Source: an uncultured Kiloniellaceae bacterium (GTDB lineage: Bacteria > Pseudomonadota > Alphaproteobacteria > Kiloniellales > Kiloniellaceae). From it: a DNA stretch of 64,000 nt. Shown here piece by piece: positions 18,135 through 26,158 of the stretch. Under the pieces are notes generated by a model. It did no database searches. It was given only the letters and a program-made list of their open reading frames with translations, and was not told where the DNA came from. Made by a program: the position numbers and the translations under genes. The first letter of the stretch is position 1. Each line of letters opens with the position of its first letter. Location: NCBI GenBank assembly GCA_947493695.1, contig CANLSF010000005.1:496001-560000 (forward strand). Reading direction: 5' to 3'.

Positions 18135-19238
18135 ATGCCCGCACGCGTAATTTTTGTCGATGACGAACCGAACATTCTACGGGGCCTGCAACGAACCTTT
18201 CGCCGTATGCGAAACGAGTGGGACATGGACTTCCTGGAGGGTGGTGAAGCGGCCCTGAAACACCTGGCCGATAATCCTGCGGACGTCATCGTCTCGGACA
18301 TGCGTATGCCCGGGATCGACGGCGCTCAGTTCCTGACGGAAGCGTCAAAAACCCACCCGGAAACCATACGCATCATCCTCTCCGGCGAAGCTGACCGTGA
18401 GATGACATTCCGCACAGTGGGCGTCAGTCACCAGTTTTTGCCCAAACCCTGCAACACGGATGACCTCTGCGATAAAATACAACGAAGTCTCGTCGCAAAG
18501 AGCCAGCTTCCCACCCTGGACCTGCAGATAGCCGCCTCGAGTACGGCAAGCCTGCCGGTTTCCGACCAGGCCCTTCAAGCCTTGAAAGCCTCGTTGGAGA
18601 GTGCCTCCCCTTCTCTCGAAGATGCAGCAGAGGTTTTTGGCTCGGACCCGGGACTGGCGTCGAAAATCCTCCAACTCGCGAACTCGGCCTATTTCGGCAT
18701 CGGTCAGTCGGTGAAGAATCCTGCCGAAGCAGTAAAACTGCTAGGGGTCGATATTCTCCGACCGCTCATGGACAAAGGCTGCTTCCTCTCTGCGTCCGAA
18801 GTACCAGACCTCAACACCGCGGTTTTCGCTCATGCCGTCAGTCAGGCGCAGTCCATGGCCGATCTCGCAAGCAAAGCCGCGACCGACGCCTCGGCTTCGC
18901 AAGCAGAAATCGAACTCGCGCAAGTCGCTGGACTTCTGCACAATATCGGTCGTCTGATCATCTGTGCAAAGTCTCCAAGCTGCTACGCCGAAGTGGAAAG
19001 CGGAGTCCAAATCGATCCCGCCACAGTCGGACAGGCCGAAGAAAAGACCCTTAACTGCGCCCAAACCGCGTTGGGCGGATACCTTGCCCTTCTCTGGGGT
19101 CTACCGGACGCTGTCTGTTCCGCGATTGCCCATCAATCGGCACCGCAAGATGCACCCGACCCGCAGGATGCCGTGTTGCTGGCGCTGCATTCAGCCCGGC
19201 AGACCCAGATTGATGGGCAGAGCGAAGCGGCCGCCTGA
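18135..19238 (+). CDS. Response regulator with HDOD output domain
   Basis: 367 residues. The receiver spans 1-120 (IFVDDEPNIL, Asp in IVSDMRMPG, ILSGEA, FLPKPC). An HDOD domain follows (about 145-340), with LASKILQLANSAYFGIG and the later AGLLHNIGRLI, where the HD pair of true phosphohydrolases is replaced by HN. HDOD domains lack hydrolase activity and work by protein contact. The ATG directly abuts the stop of the kinase gene. It is likely one of several phosphorylation targets of the H-NOX kinase. Confidence 0.9.
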   Translation: MPARVIFVDDEPNILRGLQRTFRRMRNEWDMDFLEGGEAALKHLADNPADVIVSDMRMPGIDGAQFLTEASKTHPETIRIILSGEADREMTFRTVGVSHQFLPKPCNTDDLCDKIQRSLVAKSQLPTLDLQIAASSTASLPVSDQALQALKASLESASPSLEDAAEVFGSDPGLASKILQLANSAYFGIGQSVKNPAEAVKLLGVDILRPLMDKGCFLSASEVPDLNTAVFAHAVSQAQSMADLASKAATDASASQAEIELAQVAGLLHNIGRLIICAKSPSCYAEVESGVQIDPATVGQAEEKTLNCAQTALGGYLALLWGLPDAVCSAIAHQSAPQDAPDPQDAVLLALHSARQTQIDGQSEAAA

Positions 19239-19266
19239 AACGTAACGAGCCAAACAGGATAGACCC

Positions 19267-20454
19267 ATGAACGAGCGTGTCCTTTTTGTCGACGATGATC
19301 CTCAAATCCTGAGCGCCTTCAAACGCGGCCTCAGAAAACGCTTTGACCTGCAGACGGCCGAAGGGCCGGCTGCGGGACTGAAAGCGCTTGAGGAGGACGG
19401 CGAATTCGCGGTTGTGGTCAGCGATCAGCAGATGCCGGAGATGGACGGCATCACCTTCCTGAGAAAGGTCAAAGCCAAGAACCCGCTGACCGTCAGAATG
19501 ATGCTGACCGGCAATGCCGATCAGCAGACCGCCATGGAAGCTGTGAACGAAGGGCACATCTTCCGGTTCATGACCAAACCCTGCGGACCGGAGGATCTGG
19601 CCAAGGCTGTTGAGGCCGCGAAGGAGCAATACAGACTGGTCACCGCCGAGCGGGATCTTCTGGAACAGACGCTGGCAGGCAGCGTCAAGGTCCTCGTGGA
19701 CGTTCTGTCCCTGCACAATCCGGAAGCCTTCAAGCAAACCGCGCGAATCCGAAGCTGGGCAAGAGCCATCGCGAAACCGTTGAAACTGACCGACCCCTGG
19801 ACGCTGAACATGTCGATCATGCTCTCGTCTCTCGGTGAGATCACCCTCCCCGCGGAGTTGGCGACCAAAATACGTAAGGGCGAGCCCCTCAACGATGTCG
19901 AAAAAGGTCTGGTTTCGCGCTCGCCGGAAGTCGGGCGCGATCTGATCACCAACATTCCGCGGCTGGGGCCCGTCGCCAACGCGGTCTATTATCAGGCCGC
20001 GGGCTTCGATGGCACCGGTTTTCCTGGTGACGGAGTCTCTGGAGAGGACCTGCCAAAGGAAGCCCGGATCCTGCGCGTTCTGATCGATCTGGCCACAGCC
20101 AGCAATGCGGATCTTCCTCCTGCATCGGTGTTCGATGCTCTGGCAAAGAACAGCGCACAATACGACCCCGAAATCCTTGCCCTCGCCCGGGACCGCTTAA
20201 CGGCCCCGGATGACGGAGTCGAAACGGATGAGGCGCCTGAAGTCCACGAAGTTCCCGTACGCCTGCTTCGCGACTGCCACAAACTGCACCAGGACGTGGT
20301 CACGGAATCAGATACAGTTCTGATCGCCGCGGGTCACCGTTTGACCCGGGCCATGATCAAAAAAATTCAAAACTATCATCAGGTCCACAAGATCAAGGAG
20401 CCACTGATGGTGGTCGAGGTGCGTGATGAGGAAGACACCCTGATCGACGCGTAA
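19267..20454 (+). CDS. Response regulator with degenerate HD-GYP domain
   Basis: 395 residues. The receiver (1-120) has LFVDDDPQIL, Asp in VVSDQQMPE, MLTGNA and FRFMTKPC. The second half keeps the GYP-like loop (GFDGTGFPGD near residue 255) and the following KEARILRVLIDLA helix. The HD dyad usually found as LLHDIG reads MLSSLGEI, and the HH before the GYP loop is YY. It therefore cannot be a normal cyclic-di-GMP phosphodiesterase. In Shewanella the H-NOX circuit includes a degenerate HD-GYP regulator (HnoD) that acts by binding; this may be its counterpart. Confidence 0.87.
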   Translation: MNERVLFVDDDPQILSAFKRGLRKRFDLQTAEGPAAGLKALEEDGEFAVVVSDQQMPEMDGITFLRKVKAKNPLTVRMMLTGNADQQTAMEAVNEGHIFRFMTKPCGPEDLAKAVEAAKEQYRLVTAERDLLEQTLAGSVKVLVDVLSLHNPEAFKQTARIRSWARAIAKPLKLTDPWTLNMSIMLSSLGEITLPAELATKIRKGEPLNDVEKGLVSRSPEVGRDLITNIPRLGPVANAVYYQAAGFDGTGFPGDGVSGEDLPKEARILRVLIDLATASNADLPPASVFDALAKNSAQYDPEILALARDRLTAPDDGVETDEAPEVHEVPVRLLRDCHKLHQDVVTESDTVLIAAGHRLTRAMIKKIQNYHQVHKIKEPLMVVEVRDEEDTLIDA

Positions 20455-20749
20455 GAGAAGAGGCCTCCGTATAAAACCTCAAACTAACGCGAAGAAAGCC
20501 ACTCTTTTTTATAGTCCGCCGAGGATTTAATTTTACATCCTATTGGAGAATATTGTCACAACAAGACCGGAATTGGCGCCAGCTGTGTTTGGGTCGACGC
20601 CGAAGAAGAGGTTGTCCCTATTTGTCAATCCGTGTTGCCGTAAAACTTGGGGGCTATCTGTGCATCTAATTACGAGCGATCAGCCCCGGCATCCTTGCCA
20701 AAGTGCGAAACCGCATCGTGAGGGCCACAATAGGGAATGAGCCCATGCT
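20455..20749. other. Intergenic region, no feature recognised
   Basis: 295 bp between the last gene of the H-NOX island and the convergent gene ending at 20750. It holds a weak wide inverted repeat (GGGGCT/AGCCCC about 28 bases apart) but no convincing gene, promoter or T-tailed terminator. Confidence 0.4.
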
Positions 20750-21823
20750 CTAGAAGGACAGATCTTCGGGAAAAACCGTAATACCGATGTTACCATGGTA
20801 GTGCAGCACCCTTAACACGATCCCCGCGCGAACGATGCTCCTGTCTTCCTGATCGCGTTCGAGTTCTGCGTTCAAAATCGCATTCCGCAACCACTCGGGC
20901 GCCTCCGGCCAGTGGGGAAAGATATTTCTTATTAATACGAGAGCATACTGACGGTTCTTATCCCACGCAGCTTTACGATCAGCCCGCAGCTGATAACTGT
21001 ATTGAATCGCCAGCATTTCATCTTCAGCGCCGAGCGTCGACAAGGTCGCAAAATTATTCTGAGAGAAAAACTTGTCACTCGGAACGTCAGGTCCTTGAAA
21101 CAACTCACCTTGCCCTTCCAGGCATTCAGGAAAAGCGCCCCCCAGACCATCGAGAAGCTGCCCCTGCGAAACCCGAAGCGAGACCGGACGTGGTTTGACC
21201 TCCAGCCGTGGCATGATTCTCATATAGAGGTGGTCACCTTCCGACCCGGCGCCCTGCTCACGCGCGATGACAACGCTATGCCCCTCGACCTCTTTTCGAA
21301 AGGCTTCGGAACCTGGATTCTCTTCCAACTGGAAAAAAGCGCGCCGGGCCCAGGCTCTGCCGCCGCGCCAGCGGGGCAAAGCATTGCGGATAAGAGTTCC
21401 GGCCCAGGCTCGCTTTTTTTGACTTTCGGCCTTTGTCCCCGGAACAAAGCTGTAAAACAAACCCTCCAGCCTGTCAGGTGGTCCAAGGGTTTCCAGAGAG
21501 GTGTCATCGTAGCGTGACTGCAAGCGATCACTTCTCGGCTGGCCATCCGACCCCAATCCGCCTTCCCCGGTCAGCAGGATGGGAAAGTGATCTTCGAGCC
21601 TGTGAAGCAACTGCTTGAGGGTAAAGCCGGATGCCTCATCCCCCAGGTGATGGCTGAAGCCGCTATTCTCAGTCGCAGCGCGTTGAGTCTGGACCATCTC
21701 TCGACCTCCGAATTCTGAGCTTCCTCCAAGATCTCGCGCTCGCCCGTCCAGCAGGAGCCCGGGTGCCGGCACCACAAACGCGCAGATCAAATGGGTCAGG
21801 AAGACAAAGCCAAGCAGCGTCAA
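20750..21823 (-). CDS. Uncharacterised protein with N-terminal membrane segment and internal duplication
   Basis: 357 residues, not recognised. A hydrophobic start (LLGFVFLTHLICAFVV, residues 3-18) suggests a signal peptide or anchor. The rest is soluble and contains two related copies of about 60-90 residues: LIRNALPRW..WARRAFFQLEE (about 143-210) and LIRNIFPHW..WLRNAILNAEL (about 291-357). Each copy is preceded by a similar stretch (FYSFVPGTKAESQKKR and QYSYQLRADRKAAWDKNR). The start is TTG 21823 with GGGAG 5-6 bases upstream. It is divergent from the anti-sigma/protease genes and probably belongs to that locus; a T-tract/GAAC promoter candidate lies about 100 bp upstream. Confidence 0.65.
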   Translation of the reverse strand: MTLLGFVFLTHLICAFVVPAPGLLLDGRARDLGGSSEFGGREMVQTQRAATENSGFSHHLGDEASGFTLKQLLHRLEDHFPILLTGEGGLGSDGQPRSDRLQSRYDDTSLETLGPPDRLEGLFYSFVPGTKAESQKKRAWAGTLIRNALPRWRGGRAWARRAFFQLEENPGSEAFRKEVEGHSVVIAREQGAGSEGDHLYMRIMPRLEVKPRPVSLRVSQGQLLDGLGGAFPECLEGQGELFQGPDVPSDKFFSQNNFATLSTLGAEDEMLAIQYSYQLRADRKAAWDKNRQYALVLIRNIFPHWPEAPEWLRNAILNAELERDQEDRSIVRAGIVLRVLHYHGNIGITVFPEDLSF

Positions 21824-21920
21824 CAGCTCCCAAAGTCTTTACGCCATTCGGGCTTTTACTCCCGTTTGCCTGGTCCTCTGTACGGGCGCCCGGCAGTTTG
21901 GTGAGATCGGTAGTCCGCTT

Positions 21921-21953
21921 GGTCGGATCGACGCGCAGGAAGGTTCAAAAAAA
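21921..21953 (-). promoter_or_regulatory. Candidate ECF-type promoter (T7-GAAC-N17-CGACC)
   Basis: On the minus strand a run of seven T is followed by GAAC, 17 bases and CGACCAA, pointing toward the gene starting at 21823. The same layout (T7-GAAC-N16-CGACCAA) occurs at 24971-25003 on the plus strand before the gene at 25078. GAAC -35 elements are typical of ECF sigma factors, and an ECF gene is in this locus. The match is by eye. Confidence 0.35.
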
Positions 21954-22322
21954 CACCGGTGGCGAGTTCCTATTCGAATGACGCGAGACCTGTTTTTGAA
22001 CCACCGCAGCACCTTCAGGCACTGATAGGAACATCGGAATCTGAGCGGACGAACGTCCGATGGGAAAAACCGGAAGTCGGGGAAAAAACCCTCCAGCAAT
22101 CACGCTCGTGCGCAGAGGGTAAGACAGCACCCAAACATATGGAAAATCGGGAAAATTTCCGGACGCATCACATAATTGCGAGCCAGCACTGCAATTTTGA
22201 ACGCTTTCAGAGAATCAGGCGACATACCTTGTGAGACCACATTGGAGAGCGGCCTTTTTTGATAAGAAGGATCGAGAATACAAACCGCCCTCCAGAGTGC
22301 TTAGTAACAAACCGGATTATGT

Positions 22323-22343
22323 TTTTTGCTGCAGCAGCAAAAA
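22323..22343. terminator. Symmetric hairpin TTTTTGCTGC-A-GCAGCAAAAA
   Basis: A perfect 10+1+10 base dyad about 40 bp before the anti-sigma start. The A and T arms give a T-tail in both directions, but the G/C stem is only 5 bp. It could be an attenuator in the leader or a protein-binding dyad. Confidence 0.35.
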
Positions 22344-22384
22344 CTGAACCGGCTTCTGCAAAACCGGGAACCTGGCAAGCAAAC

Positions 22385-23104
22385 ATGAATAAGATCAGCC
22401 GCGACCGGCACAAAAACAGTGGGAGAGATCCTTTGGCCGACGATCAAGAAAACCCGAACGATCACGAGTTGATGAAACTCCTGCCGTTCTATGCAAACCA
22501 CACACTGAACGAACAGGAACGCCTGTCCGTTGAGGACTATCTGGCGCGCTCGGACAAGGCACGTCAGGAACTTGTCTTTGTCAGCCGCCTGCGCGACGCG
22601 ATCAAAAAGCAGCCTGGCGTGAACCCGCCGGGTGAACTGGGGCTGAAGCGCCTGCAGAAAGATATCTCTCTCAATACAGCAGCAGAGATGCCCCAAGGTG
22701 CCGACGCGGGAAAAAGGGCCAGCGAACGCGCTGGAAGCGCACAATTGAGCGCACGCGGGAAGGGCGTGGCATTCTGGTGGCGTCATGTCGCGGTTGCCGC
22801 ATGCCTTACACTCGCGGTGTTCGCAGGTCTGTCAGTGGAGTCCTGGCAGGGGAATAACAATGAGGCACAGCTGGCCGGCGGCGGGAACGGTCCGGCATTG
22901 CAGGTTACTTTTAAGCCTCAAGCAACCGAAGCGGCGATCCGATCACTCCTGCTCGATGCGGGCCTCACCATCAAGGAAGGTCCGTCATCTCTGGGAATCT
23001 ATTACCTGAGTCTGGAATCAGGCGCGAATGGCGCAACGCTGAAATCAGCCCTGCAAAAACTGAAAACCCACCGGGACATTGTCGATACCGCCGAAATCGA
23101 TTGA
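22385..23104 (+). CDS. Anti-sigma factor-like membrane protein with protease-propeptide-like C-terminal domain
   Basis: 239 residues. The N-terminal cytoplasmic part (about 20-75, LMKLLPFYANHTLNEQERLS) matches the anti-sigma domain helix pattern but lacks the zinc cysteines (EDYLARSDKARQEL in place of the HxxxCxxC region). One TM helix follows (about 130-150, VAVAACLTLAVFAGL). The outer domain (about 170-239, LQVTFKPQATEAAI..LDAGL) resembles the I9-like propeptide of subtilisins. The S8 protease gene follows after 19 bp. The likely partner is the ECF sigma factor at 32256. The start at 22385 is uncertain; the frame opens at 22259. Confidence 0.7.
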   Translation: MNKISRDRHKNSGRDPLADDQENPNDHELMKLLPFYANHTLNEQERLSVEDYLARSDKARQELVFVSRLRDAIKKQPGVNPPGELGLKRLQKDISLNTAAEMPQGADAGKRASERAGSAQLSARGKGVAFWWRHVAVAACLTLAVFAGLSVESWQGNNNEAQLAGGGNGPALQVTFKPQATEAAIRSLLLDAGLTIKEGPSSLGIYYLSLESGANGATLKSALQKLKTHRDIVDTAEID

Positions 23105-23123
23105 GACAGGATTGAGTAGAACG

Positions 23124-24863
23124 ATGTTGGTACGAACTTTCATGGCACTGGGCCTGGCCGCCACCCTGTTGACTTTGCAGCAGGTCCCCGCCCAGGCACA
23201 ATCATCGAGCGGGCCGGCAGCGTCATCCGGTGTACCCGGCACACCCGGCGTTCCAGGTACATCGCCGGTGCCGCCACGTGAACCAACAACGCCGTCAACG
23301 GCAGGAGGCACGTCCTCCGATCCGCGACCAACGTCGAATCCGTCATCGCAGCCAACGGGTACCGAGGGCGCGCGTCCCACCCCACCGGGAGGCCGACAAC
23401 CGGAACCAAGCCGCCCAAACAATCTACCCGAGAGGGTTGGTATGCAGCGCCTTTTGGGCCCGAGCTGCTTCCGTTCGGATGATTTGCTGGTTATCGAAGG
23501 AAAAGGACTGGATGCGGCGCGCGACTTTTCTTTGATGCTCGAATTGCCCGGCGAACACCGGCGTGTTGAAGTCGAAGTCAACACATGGCAGGGCAACCGG
23601 CTCATTGCGCGCCTGACGAACTCGGGCCGATTGAAAGGTGGCCATCGTTACCGCCTTGTATTGGTAGACCCACAGGGTCGGTCAGTACCAGGACCGGCTC
23701 TGTTCATCGAACTTGAACTCTGCGGCTTGGGACCGGATCAAACCTCGACTGCAGAACCACGCGCAGCCCTGCAAAGGCTCAATCAGGCTGTACCGGGTGA
23801 AGTAACCCTGCTGACAAACGCTCAGGACAACGACCCGACAGGCACCGCAGCCGCTTTGGGATACGGTATCTCCGAACGCGTGCAGCTTACAGCTCTGGGA
23901 CAGGAGATTCTGCGCCTCTCGGTGCCCGCCCCGAAGACACTGATCGAGGCCGTCGACGAACTGCAGGCGGCGCTGCCCAATGCAATTGTCGATCTGAACT
24001 CGCTCTATGAAATCCAAACCGGGCCAAGATACTACGCCAAACACGCAATCAACTGGACCGACGACTTTCTGCGCTGCGCAGATGGCGGACAAGACAGCCG
24101 GATCGGGTTGATCGACAGTGGTCTTGACCAAAGCCACCCGGCACTGGCTGAACAGAGCATTGAGCTGAAGTCCTTTATCGACCCTGAAAAAAAAACGGAC
24201 GGCCTCGACCATGCAACGGGTATCGCAGCACTCCTGATCGGCAGGCCGGGTGTCGGCACACCGATTGGCTTACTTCCCGCAGCGCGGCTCTATGTGGCGG
24301 AAGTCTTCCAACGAGATCAGGACGGCGGCGCGGCGCGGGCTTCCAGCTTCCGTCTCTCCCTAGCCCTTAACTGGCTCGCCGAGGAACGTTTGCGGGTGGT
24401 TAACCTGTCATTCGCCGGACCAAGGAATGCAGTGTTTTCGGCGAACCTGGCACAGGCCAGTCGGCAAGGTATGGTCCTGGTGGCCGCCGCCGGGAACTTT
24501 GGCGCTGAAGCGCCACCGGCCTTTCCCGCAGCCGAGAAAACGGTCCTCGCGGTAACAGCTGTGGATTCACGCAACAGGCTATATTCAAAAGCCAACCAGG
24601 GAAGTTACATCGAGTTCGCGGCACCCGGCGTCGACGTCTGGACAGCAAAAACCAATGGTGGCGGCGCCTATCGGAGCGGCACCTCGTTCGCGGCCCCGTA
24701 CGTCACAGCCATCGTCGCGGCGGAACATGCGCTTAACCCACGGCAATCGAACGGCCTGATCGTCGAGGGCATTCGCCGGAGCACGAAGGATATCGGCTAT
24801 GCCGGCAGAGACAACAAGTTCGGTTGGGGTCTCGTGCGCGCGCCGGCTTCCTGCAGAGACTAA
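23124..24863 (+). CDS. Secreted S8 family serine peptidase (subtilisin-like)
   Basis: 579 residues. The signal peptide is MLVRTFMALGLAATLL, with cleavage near AQA-Q at residue 26. A Pro/Gly/Thr-rich linker (about 30-100, VPGTPGVPGT) and a beta-rich domain (about 105-190) follow. A propeptide-like segment (about 245-295, LGQEILRLSVPAPKT) precedes the S8 domain. The catalytic triad is Asp331 (GLIDSGLD), His363 (GLDHATGIA) and Ser521 (SGTSFAAP). The enzyme acts in the periplasm or outside the cell. Its neighbour is an anti-sigma factor with a propeptide-like outer domain, so a regulatory proteolysis role is plausible but inferred. Confidence 0.9.
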   Translation: MLVRTFMALGLAATLLTLQQVPAQAQSSSGPAASSGVPGTPGVPGTSPVPPREPTTPSTAGGTSSDPRPTSNPSSQPTGTEGARPTPPGGRQPEPSRPNNLPERVGMQRLLGPSCFRSDDLLVIEGKGLDAARDFSLMLELPGEHRRVEVEVNTWQGNRLIARLTNSGRLKGGHRYRLVLVDPQGRSVPGPALFIELELCGLGPDQTSTAEPRAALQRLNQAVPGEVTLLTNAQDNDPTGTAAALGYGISERVQLTALGQEILRLSVPAPKTLIEAVDELQAALPNAIVDLNSLYEIQTGPRYYAKHAINWTDDFLRCADGGQDSRIGLIDSGLDQSHPALAEQSIELKSFIDPEKKTDGLDHATGIAALLIGRPGVGTPIGLLPAARLYVAEVFQRDQDGGAARASSFRLSLALNWLAEERLRVVNLSFAGPRNAVFSANLAQASRQGMVLVAAAGNFGAEAPPAFPAAEKTVLAVTAVDSRNRLYSKANQGSYIEFAAPGVDVWTAKTNGGGAYRSGTSFAAPYVTAIVAAEHALNPRQSNGLIVEGIRRSTKDIGYAGRDNKFGWGLVRAPASCRD

Positions 24864-24970
24864 GACGTAGGTCCCTGGGCGATGATTGCCGTCTACCGCC
24901 AAATATCGATGGGAGAGGTTCGACCTCAGACAACCACACTTTTTATTATAAAAATCAATTTTTTACAGGT

Positions 24971-25003
24971 TTTTTTGAACGATAAAACATGTCGGACGAC
25001 CAA
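24971..25003 (+). promoter_or_regulatory. Candidate ECF-type promoter (T7-GAAC-N16-CGACC)
   Basis: A T-run ending at 24976, GAAC at 24977-24980, 16 bases, then CGACCAA at 24997-25003. It lies about 75 bp before the ATG at 25078. It matches the element upstream of the gene starting at 21823. Confidence 0.35.
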
Positions 25004-25077
25004 TAGAAAATCAGCTCATCGATCAGGCTTGACCAAGCCAGTGATACTTCTGAAATAGAATCATCAGGTGCTTTGCA

Positions 25078-25326
25078 ATGTTCGAAGCGAAAAAAACGCC
25101 AGACTACTTCTTCGATATCCTGATCTACGGTCTGATCATGGTCATCGTCGGCAGCGTCATTTATTTCTACACACTGAACATTCCCAGCTTTGATATCGCC
25201 ATCCGGGAGACAAGACTGGGCCTCCTGGCGTTGCTCGGGTTCGGCCTGGCAGCCGGCGGCGCTTTGATCACATTCGTATCGGCGATTTTCTGGTATCTGG
25301 CAAAGCTGCATGCGACCAGTTCCTGA
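25078..25326 (+). CDS. Small membrane protein with two transmembrane helices
   Basis: 82 residues, not recognised. TM1 is about residues 12-32 (FDILIYGLIMVIVGSVIYFY) and TM2 about 48-72 (LALLGFGLAAGGALITFVSAI), with short charged ends. The start ATG at 25078 has a modest AGGTG upstream. Its stop is 55 bp before the start of the secreted protein at 25382, so the two may form one unit. It lies between the subtilisin and the larger membrane protein of the sigma/anti-sigma locus. Function unknown. Confidence 0.6.
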   Translation: MFEAKKTPDYFFDILIYGLIMVIVGSVIYFYTLNIPSFDIAIRETRLGLLALLGFGLAAGGALITFVSAIFWYLAKLHATSS

Positions 25327-25381
25327 CGCGGTTAGCAAACAAGGTCACCCCTCATATCTGTTTGCACTGAAAGGAAGTAGG

Positions 25382-25954
25382 ATGACGAAAACAGCGCTCG
25401 TGTTCATGACTGCAACGCTTACGCTCTCAGGCACCGCTTCGTCTTCATCGCAGGAGACGAGGTCGCTCCAGCAACCCTTCTACCAAACAGCGACTGAGCA
25501 TTGCACATTGTCAGCGTCACGAGAGCGGCCAGGGTCCACACTTCGCCTGAATATCGGCAGGAAAGATCCAGACCATGAATGCGCGTTCACCCGCTCGGAA
25601 ACCATAAAACTCTTCTCGGAGATCCTCGATGCACAAGAGAAAAGTGAGTTTAAGGGGTCCTACAGCTCGTTGCTTCTCGGCTCACTTTCGCATTACGGCT
25701 GGATGCAGAGATATCTGATGGAGACCGCTCGAAGAGACGAGAATTGGTCACAGAAAACCGGCAAACCGCTCTCCGGGCATGAGAACACATATGTAGACAG
25801 CGTTCTGAATCGTCCGGAGATCATCAATGTCTTCAACAAGGCTGGCGCAAAACAGGGGTTTCGATTCAGTGCAGCGAGTTGCGAGAAGGTTTTTATCTCG
25901 GAGGCAGGCCTGCCCTACGACGCATTTTGCTGGATCGAGATGACGCCGGAATGA
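25382..25954 (+). CDS. Uncharacterised secreted protein with four cysteines
   Basis: 190 residues, not recognised. It has a signal peptide (MTKTALVFMTATLTLSGTA, cleavage near residue 20-25) and a mature domain with four Cys (EHCTLSA, HECAFTR, ASCEKVF, AFCWIEM) that could form two disulphides in the periplasm. AAAGGAAGTAGG directly before ATG 25382 supports this start over an earlier in-frame one at 25310. It sits in the protease/sigma locus. Confidence 0.65.
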   Translation: MTKTALVFMTATLTLSGTASSSSQETRSLQQPFYQTATEHCTLSASRERPGSTLRLNIGRKDPDHECAFTRSETIKLFSEILDAQEKSEFKGSYSSLLLGSLSHYGWMQRYLMETARRDENWSQKTGKPLSGHENTYVDSVLNRPEIINVFNKAGAKQGFRFSAASCEKVFISEAGLPYDAFCWIEMTPE

Positions 25955-26158
25955 CGCAATTCTGCGTGATCCTCGCCAGAAGATCGGCATGAACTCCATT
26001 CCGCAAGTGCACTACTCAGTCCAAGAAACTTCCGCGAAGCCGGATGCGAGTCAGCGTTTGCAAAGCACAAAGCCCTCCGAAGAATCAAAGATCACGACCG
26101 GGCGCCACATGCGCAGGAAACCCAATTCTAGTTTCAGATATTTATAGGGTTAGCGATA

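Larger units (their letters stand above)
21824..22384. promoter_or_regulatory. 561-bp divergent regulatory region of the sigma/protease locus
   Basis: This gap between the duplicated-domain gene and the anti-sigma gene holds several structures. A 10-bp perfect inverted repeat GGTTCAAAAA/TTTTTGAACC lies at 21942-21951 and 21993-22002. A GGAAA-A-TTTCC palindrome lies at 22150-22160. A T5-GCTGC-A-GCAGC-A5 hairpin lies at 22323-22343. Reading in the anti-sigma frame is open from 22259, but the extra residues look non-coding. Confidence 0.5.

Noticed and set aside
19051-20160. Open frame of 369 codons on the minus strand
   Set aside because: Antisense to the HDOD and degenerate HD-GYP genes; no domain recognised.
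23210-23400. Repeated VPGTPGVPGT-coding stretch considered as a DNA repeat or CRISPR-like array
   Set aside because: It is a Pro/Gly/Thr-rich linker in the subtilisin; the repeats are short, imperfect and in frame.
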